Positions 7,398-11,119 of a DNA stretch of 11,119 nucleotides are shown piece after piece. The position numbers were made by a program, and so were the translations under genes. The notes beneath the pieces are model-generated. The model was given only the letters and a program-made list of their open reading frames with translations, ran no database searches and was not told the origin of the DNA. This DNA is from JBEKHI01 sp050012355 (lineage in GTDB: Bacteria; Actinomycetota; Actinomycetes; Streptosporangiales; Streptosporangiaceae), in assembly GCA_050012355.1 (NCBI GenBank), contig JBEKHI010000293.1, positions 1-11,119 on the forward strand. Reading direction: 5' to 3'. The stretch's first letter is position 1. Every line of letters begins with the position of its first letter.

Positions 7398-8138
7398 ATG
7401 TGTCGACATTTCGCATATATCGGGCCGCCGGTGACGTTGCGGGAGCTCATCATCGATCCGCCCCACGGGCTGTACCGGCAGTCCTGGGCGCCCCGGCGCC
7501 AGGAACACGGCACGATAAACGCGGACGGCTTCGGCGTCGGCTGGTGGGCCGACGCCGATCCGGAGCCGGCCCGTTACCGGCGAAGCACCCCGATCTGGGC
7601 GGATCCGTCGTTCGCGGATGTGGCCCGGGTCACCCGCTCGGGCGCGGTCCTCGCCGCCGTCAGGGACGCCACCGAGGGCATGGCGCTCGACGAGGGCGCG
7701 GTGGCCCCGTTCGCCACCGACGGCTGGCTGTTCAGTCACAACGGCGTGATGGACGGCTGGCCGGACTCCCCCGCCATCCGCCGAGTCGCCGGAACACTGT
7801 CACACGCGTCACTGTTGTCACTTGAGGCACGCGTCGACTCCGCCTTCCTGTGGGCGCTGGTGCTGCGCCGGCTGCACGGCGGCGTGCCGCCAGCTGGCGC
7901 GCTCTCGTCGGTGCTCGCCGAGCTCGATGCCGCCGGGGTGAAGGGCAGGTTCAACCTGCTGCTCACCGAGGGGACGACGATCGTGGCGAGCGCGTGGGGC
8001 GACTCGCTGTGGTACCGGAAAGCCGGGGATTCGGTGCTGGTGGCTTCCGAGCCATCCGACGACGAACCCGGCTGGGAAAGCGTGCCCGACCGGCGCGTGC
8101 TGACCGCCAACCCGGAAAGGATCGCGATCACATCATGA
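7398..8138 (+). CDS. egtC: Gamma-glutamyl-hercynylcysteine sulfoxide hydrolase EgtC
   Basis: A 246-residue class II glutamine-amidotransferase-like Ntn hydrolase. EgtC removes the glutamate from gamma-glutamyl-hercynylcysteine sulfoxide. The sequence begins MCRHFAYIG, so the predicted nucleophile is Cys2 after removal of Met1. NADGFGVGWW (41-50) and SHNG (113-116) are the usual active-site neighbours of the family. The start is secure because Cys2 must become N-terminal. Only two bases separate it from the egtB stop, and no Shine-Dalgarno sequence is visible, so it probably depends on coupling to egtB. Its position between egtB and egtD is the standard mycobacterial order. Confidence 0.95.
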   Translation: MCRHFAYIGPPVTLRELIIDPPHGLYRQSWAPRRQEHGTINADGFGVGWWADADPEPARYRRSTPIWADPSFADVARVTRSGAVLAAVRDATEGMALDEGAVAPFATDGWLFSHNGVMDGWPDSPAIRRVAGTLSHASLLSLEARVDSAFLWALVLRRLHGGVPPAGALSSVLAELDAAGVKGRFNLLLTEGTTIVASAWGDSLWYRKAGDSVLVASEPSDDEPGWESVPDRRVLTANPERIAITS

Positions 8139-9109
8139 GCCTCACCGTCGAGCGCCGCCTGCCGGAGGACTTCTTCGCGTCGTCGTTGCGCGCTGACGCG
8201 CGGGCGGGCCTGTCCGCGACCCCGAAGACGCTGCCGCCGAAATGGTTCTACGACGCCCAGGGCAGCGCGCTGTTCGAGAAAATCACCGAGTTGCCCGAGT
8301 ACTACCCGACCCGGGCCGAGCGCGCGATCCTCACCGAGCACGCCGCGTCGATCGCCGCGCTGTCGGGTGCGGCCACGCTGGTCGAGCTCGGCTCCGGCTC
8401 GTCCGAGAAAACCCGGCTGCTGCTCGACGCGTTGCGCGACGCGGGAACGCTGCGCCGTTACCTGCCGGTCGATGTCAGCGAGTCCGCCCTGGTCAGCGCG
8501 GGTGAGGCGCTGGCAGCGGAATACCCAGGCCTAGTCATCGACGCGGTCGTGTCCGACTTCGAGGCGCACCTGGGAGTACCAGACAAGACCGTAGCCGGAC
8601 CTCGCCTGATCGCATTCCTCGGCTCCACCATAGGAAATCTCCTCCCACCAGAACGCCGTGACTTTCTCGCCCGGGTCCGCTCCTACCTCCGGCCGGGCGA
8701 CGCCTTCCTGCTCGGAACCGACCTGGTCAAGGACGTGCCGACGCTGCTGGCGGCCTACGACGACGCCTCCGGCGTCACGGCGGCGTTCAACAAGAACGTG
8801 CTGTCGGTGCTGAACGCCGAGCTCGGCGCGGACTTCGACCCGGACTCCTTCGACCACGTCGCCGCGTGGGATCCAGAGTCGGAGTGGATCGAGATGCGGC
8901 TACGGTCCACGGCCGCGCAGACCGTACGGGTCCCCGGCATCGATCTGGTCGCCGAGTTCGCCGACGGTGAGGAGATGCGCACCGAGGTCTCGTCCAAGTT
9001 CCGCCGCGCGGGTATCACCGCGGAACTAGCGGCCGCCGGTTTCGAGCTACGCGACTGGTGGACCGATCCCCACGCTCAGTTCGGGTTGTCCCTTTCAGTC
9101 CCCGCCTAG
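8135..9109 (+). CDS. egtD: L-histidine N-alpha-methyltransferase EgtD
   Basis: A 324-residue SAM-dependent enzyme that trimethylates the histidine alpha-amino group to hercynine, the first committed step of ergothioneine synthesis. The SAM fold shows VELGSGSSEKT (83-93) and PVDVSESAL (111-119). Histidine-pocket residues known from M. smegmatis EgtD are visible: Y39 and Y56 at identical numbers, then N168 in GSTIGN, Y208 in AAYDD, and E284 and S286 in TEVSSKF, each offset by two from N166, Y206, E282 and S284. All recognised active-site residues are therefore present. The ATG overlaps the egtC stop as ATGA; GGAAAGG lies 14 bases upstream, which is far, so coupling is likely. The frame is open upstream inside egtC, but the conserved N-terminus and the residue numbering support the start at 8135. 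It is the last egt gene here. Confidence 0.96.
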   Translation: MSLTVERRLPEDFFASSLRADARAGLSATPKTLPPKWFYDAQGSALFEKITELPEYYPTRAERAILTEHAASIAALSGAATLVELGSGSSEKTRLLLDALRDAGTLRRYLPVDVSESALVSAGEALAAEYPGLVIDAVVSDFEAHLGVPDKTVAGPRLIAFLGSTIGNLLPPERRDFLARVRSYLRPGDAFLLGTDLVKDVPTLLAAYDDASGVTAAFNKNVLSVLNAELGADFDPDSFDHVAAWDPESEWIEMRLRSTAAQTVRVPGIDLVAEFADGEEMRTEVSSKFRRAGITAELAAAGFELRDWWTDPHAQFGLSLSVPA

Positions 9110-9122
9110 CCAGCAACGGGAG

Positions 9123-10388
9123 CTACGGGTCGGGCTCCTTCGTGGCGGACAAAGCGGTCATCTTCGGCGGGCTCTCGCCCTCCTCTGGCGGCTCGACGGG
9201 TCGGCGTCCCGACATCAGCCAGGCCCAGCCGAGCAGGCCGATCGGGTAAATGAAGTAGCCGAACCGCTCGGCCGGGCCGAACAGGAACATGGCGGCCAGC
9301 CCGATCGACAGCCGCACGCACGCGGCCGGGACGTCCTTCGGCGGCCGCAGGACCAGCGACATCACGACGATGAACCCGGCCGCCAGCAGCAAGGCGGTGG
9401 CGATGAACCGGCCGTTCGGACCGCTGTCGGCGAGCAAGTGCCCAGGGAGCAGGCTCGACGCCGGAGTGCGATAGTGCGTGAGGCCGAGCGGGAACAGGAT
9501 GGTGTTCTCCGCGATCACCCGGTTGGTCAGCGCCGCTGGAGAGATGATCGCGATCAGCGAGCCCGCGGTCGCGACGGTCGTGATCACGAACCGCACGGCG
9601 GCCCGCGGATAGTCCCTGGACCAGAACAGCGCCGCCAGCACCGGGATCGCGAGCCACGCGGTCGTCTTCATCGCGCAGGCGAACCCGAGGGCCACTCCCG
9701 CTGAACGCGCTTTCGGGCCGCTGGCGGCGAACGCCATCGCCAGCAGCATCAGCGCGAGCACCGGCGGATCAGTGGTGGTGATCGCGACGTTGAGCGCGAC
9801 CACCGGGGACGCGATGGCGAACATGCCGCGCAGCAGCGCCTGCCGACGGCAGGCAGCGCAGTGCAGTGGAGAGTGCGGCACCGCGATCCAGAACGCGGCG
9901 CCGAAAATAGTCACCGACATCAGCGCCAGCCACAGCGCCGGGTTGCCGATCGCCCCCGCGAGTCCGGCCGCCTTCGGTAGGCCGAAGATGGCCATGGCCG
10001 GCAAGTACGGGTCGTAGGACAGATAGCCGGCCGTCTGTCCGTCGGGTACGTACGGCGTACCCGACTTCAGCACCAGCACGGCCGACCTGGCGATCACCAC
10101 CATGCCGTCGGTGAATGGCCCGGCGTCGAATACCAGCAGCGGGATCACCAGCGCCCCGGCCACCGCGATGACCAGCGTCCGCGCCGACACCCCCCAGCGC
10201 CAGATCGCGACCATCCCCAGGGCGTACCCGGCTACGGCACAGAGTGCCCAGTTCCGGTCATACCCCTGTCCGACCAGCGCGAATACGCCGGCATAGAGTG
10301 CGAAGCCCCCGTATACGGCGGCCACGACCCTACGGCCGAGCCAGGATTGATGTGTCCCCTGCGTCCCCGCAATGTCCATACTGTCCAT
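9123..10388 (-). CDS. Multi-pass membrane protein, GT-C/GT87-like (probable polyprenyl-linked mannosyltransferase)
   Basis: A 421-residue hydrophobic protein with roughly ten membrane segments, the first near 20-40. After the third segment comes a loop with FDAGPFTDG (87-95) and then SGTPYVPD (109-116) and YDPYLPAMAIFGLP (124-137). This arrangement resembles the DUF2029/GT87 mannosyltransferases that use polyprenyl-phosphate-mannose on the outer face of the membrane. Later features are ITTTDPPVLALM and a hydrophilic, proline- and glutamate-rich C-terminal tail of about 30 residues. A CxxC pair (C177, C180) sits in a basic loop. The start is taken as ATG 10388; ATG 10379 is also possible and neither has a strong Shine-Dalgarno sequence. 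It converges on egtD with 13 bases between the stop codons, so it is not part of the ergothioneine operon. The GT-C class is reasonably supported; the sugar and acceptor are unknown. Confidence 0.65.
   Translation of the reverse strand: MDSMDIAGTQGTHQSWLGRRVVAAVYGGFALYAGVFALVGQGYDRNWALCAVAGYALGMVAIWRWGVSARTLVIAVAGALVIPLLVFDAGPFTDGMVVIARSAVLVLKSGTPYVPDGQTAGYLSYDPYLPAMAIFGLPKAAGLAGAIGNPALWLALMSVTIFGAAFWIAVPHSPLHCAACRRQALLRGMFAIASPVVALNVAITTTDPPVLALMLLAMAFAASGPKARSAGVALGFACAMKTTAWLAIPVLAALFWSRDYPRAAVRFVITTVATAGSLIAIISPAALTNRVIAENTILFPLGLTHYRTPASSLLPGHLLADSGPNGRFIATALLLAAGFIVVMSLVLRPPKDVPAACVRLSIGLAAMFLFGPAERFGYFIYPIGLLGWAWLMSGRRPVEPPEEGESPPKMTALSATKEPDP
10041..10065. repeat. Strong hairpin inside the GT87-like gene
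   Basis: Perfect 10-base arms GTCGGGTACG (10041-10050) and CGTACCCGAC (10056-10065) flank a five-base loop. It lies in the codons for the SGTPYVPD loop of the membrane protein. The left arm and loop contain GTACGTAC (10046-10053). A coding coincidence is possible because the motif is also constrained at the protein level. Confidence 0.6.
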
Positions 10389-10489
10389 ATTTCAGCACTT
10401 GTTCCCGTATGCACTATGGTGCCACGGTGAGTTTCGAAGGTAGAGCTTCCCCTACCCCGAACGATGAATCGCGAACTTAACCCACGTCA

Positions 10490-10505
10490 GCCGGTACGTA
10501 CCGGC
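10490..10505. repeat. Perfect 16-base palindrome, candidate operator
   Basis: GCCGGTACGTACCGGC reads the same on both strands. It is centred about 52 bases upstream of the GTG at 10550 and 109 bases upstream of the start of the divergent gene at 10388. A sequence-specific dimeric regulator is the simplest reading. The core GTACGTAC recurs at 10555-10562 and at 10046-10053. Confidence 0.5.
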
Positions 10506-10536
10506 GTGTCGGCTCGTGATGGGGTCCGTCCGCATT

Positions 10537-10542
10537 TATCCT
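10537..10542 (+). promoter_or_regulatory. Candidate -10 box for the 72-residue membrane protein
   Basis: TATCCT fits TAnnnT and ends seven bases before the GTG start, a spacing that would give a leaderless mRNA. The -35 region (TCGTGA at 10514-10519) matches TTGACA in only three positions. No Shine-Dalgarno sequence is present, which is consistent with a leaderless start. Confidence 0.35.
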
Positions 10543-10549
10543 CAGACGA

Positions 10550-10768
10550 GTGAGGTACGTACGAGCTCTCTTCAGCCTGAACGGCCTCGTCGTCGCGATA
10601 TACATCCTGATCGGCGTGTTCGTGAACACCGCGGCGCCGCACATCCCGTCGACGTCGGCGCTCGGAGGTGACTTCCTGCACAGCTGGGCGCAGTACGTGA
10701 TCTCGGTAATGTTCTGGCCGCTTAGCCTATGGCACCCGTCGTTCACCGTCGGCAAGTGGACCCCGTGA
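10550..10768 (+). CDS. Small hypothetical membrane protein (72 residues)
   Basis: A 72-residue protein from a GTG start. The basic N-terminus MRYVR leads into a hydrophobic segment (about 7-27). A short polar stretch with PHIPSTSALGGD (30-41) follows, then a second, aromatic hydrophobic segment (about 46-60) and the tail WHPSFTVGKWTP. Two membrane segments with both ends inside is the simplest topology. The bias toward hydrophobic and aromatic residues in a defined order, and the lack of a longer competing frame, argue that it is real. It looks like other small actinobacterial membrane proteins of unknown function, but I cannot name a family. It is divergent from the GT87-like gene, and its stop abuts the stop of the GT39-like gene with no bases between. 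The core octamer GTACGTAC falls in codons 2-5. Confidence 0.6.
   Translation: MRYVRALFSLNGLVVAIYILIGVFVNTAAPHIPSTSALGGDFLHSWAQYVISVMFWPLSLWHPSFTVGKWTP
10555..10562. repeat. Second copy of GTACGTAC at the start of the small gene
   Basis: The palindromic octamer GTACGTAC lies just inside the small gene. Its centre is 61 bases from the centre of the 16-base palindrome, close to six helical turns. A regulator bound to both sites would cover the -10 region and the start codon. Confidence 0.35.
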
Positions 10769-11119
10769 TCAAGAATAGTCGCGGAAGGCTGCCCACGAAC
10801 GAGACCAGGGCGCGCGTAGCCCGGTGCAGTCGTAGATCCGCACGCCTTCTTCGTCGTCAGCGACACCAAGACCGTTGGTGAACGTCGCCACCTGGCGGAC
10901 CGATGCGAATTCCCGGCGCAGGAAGGCTGGGTCGCCGTTGACCACGATGGCGTCGGTGTCGGCGGCCGGCGGCGGGCCCCAGAGCCAGAAGTTGTTCGCG
11001 CCGCTGTAGGCGGTCGGCAGTCCGTACCCGGCCCCGTACCTGGCGAGCGCACCGGCCTCACCGTAGTTGCCGGTGAGGATCGTGGTGTGCGCGCGCTCAG
11101 CCGACGGCAGCGCGTGATA
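10769..11119 (-). CDS. GT39-like membrane glycosyltransferase, C-terminal part only
   Basis: An open frame enters from the right edge and ends with TGA at 10769-10771, giving 116 residues of a longer protein. The piece is soluble in character and contains TILTGNYGEAGALARYG, LPTAYSGANNFWLWGPP, FTNGLGVADDEEGVRIYDC and APWSRSWAAFRDYS. This pattern of NYGEAGAL, then SGxNxxWxWGPP, then a terminal Cys and APW is what I know from the extracytoplasmic C-terminal domain of actinobacterial glycosyltransferase family 39 proteins. Those have an N-terminal multi-pass GT-C core that uses polyprenyl-phosphate sugars. The core and start are outside the window, so activity cannot be judged. It converges directly on the small membrane-protein gene. 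Confidence 0.75.
   Translation of the reverse strand, partial: YHALPSAERAHTTILTGNYGEAGALARYGAGYGLPTAYSGANNFWLWGPPPAADTDAIVVNGDPAFLRREFASVRQVATFTNGLGVADDEEGVRIYDCTGLRAPWSRSWAAFRDYS

Larger units (their letters stand above)
10389..10549. promoter_or_regulatory. Divergent control region with palindrome
   Basis: These 161 bases lie between the divergent starts of the GT87-like gene (minus) and the 72-residue protein (plus). They contain a perfect 16-base palindrome (10490-10505) and a -10-like TATCCT (10537-10542). On the minus strand there is a weak CATAGT box (10413-10418) with no good -35. I see no gene here. Confidence 0.6.

Noticed and set aside
5129..7416. Two long minus-strand open frames opposite egtA and egtB
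   Set aside because: Low-complexity Arg/Gly/Pro translations lying on clearly recognised plus-strand enzymes.
7850..8134. Upstream in-frame extension of egtD
   Set aside because: It lies entirely inside egtC and encodes no conserved sequence; EgtD residue numbering fits the start at 8135.
9119..9138. Weak stem GGAGC/GCTCC at the egtD / GT87 convergent junction as a terminator
   Set aside because: Only five pairs with a ten-base loop and no T-run; not stronger than background in this composition.
9838..9854. Hairpin GCCTGCC-GAC-GGCAGGC within the GT87-like gene
   Set aside because: Seven-base GC arms in a GC-rich gene are expected occasionally, and it shares no motif with the promoter sites.
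10477..11061. Minus-strand frame of about 190 codons across the small gene and the right end
   Set aside because: The adjacent frame at 10769-11119 gives a recognisable GT39-like C-terminus, and this one does not; it also crosses the promoter region.
1..11119. tRNA, rRNA, CRISPR, insertion sequence, prophage or defence system
   Set aside because: No cloverleaf, no regularly spaced repeats, no transposase or integrase motifs and no known defence domains were seen; the window looks like ordinary chromosome.

Overview
This is a GC-rich window with dense gene packing, frequent 4-base start/stop overlaps and GTG starts. Together with complete steA/steB and egtABCD sets it points to an actinobacterium. 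I cannot name the genus. The many long overlapping reading frames in other phases are what such GC-rich coding sequence produces by chance, and they are left out.

Layout. (1) Bases 1-4588, minus strand: a four-gene envelope and cell-division block, read from high to low coordinates as steA (TPK-like domain plus C-terminal membrane segment), steB (MctB/copper-transporter-like protein with one membrane segment and a coiled coil), a MraY/WecA-type GT4-family membrane protein with a rearranged active-site loop, and a MurJ/MviN-family flippase that runs off the left edge. The last two junctions are GTGA overlaps, so the block looks like one translationally coupled operon. (2) Bases 4589-4849: a 261-base divergent control region. 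(3) Bases 4850-9109, plus strand: egtA, egtB, egtC and egtD, the ergothioneine pathway, tightly packed with ATGA overlaps. EgtA makes gamma-glutamylcysteine, EgtD makes hercynine from histidine, EgtB joins the two with oxygen and iron, and EgtC removes the glutamate. The C-S lyase gene egtE does not follow. (4) Bases 9123-10388, minus strand: a multi-pass GT-C/GT87-like membrane protein. (5) Bases 10389-10549: a second divergent control region with a perfect 16-base palindrome. (6) Bases 10550-10768, plus strand: a 72-residue single- or double-pass membrane protein. (7) Bases 10769-11119, minus strand: the C-terminal part of a GT39-like membrane glycosyltransferase, cut by the right edge.

Most worth following: the MraY-like and MurJ-like pair, both lacking residues considered diagnostic in the classical enzymes and both locked into a steAB operon, which may act on a lipid-linked substrate other than ordinary lipid II; the three copies of GTACGTAC within about 520 bases around the small membrane-protein gene; and two starts whose spacing from a -10-like box fits leaderless transcription. 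I saw no tRNA, rRNA, CRISPR array, insertion sequence or phage gene.
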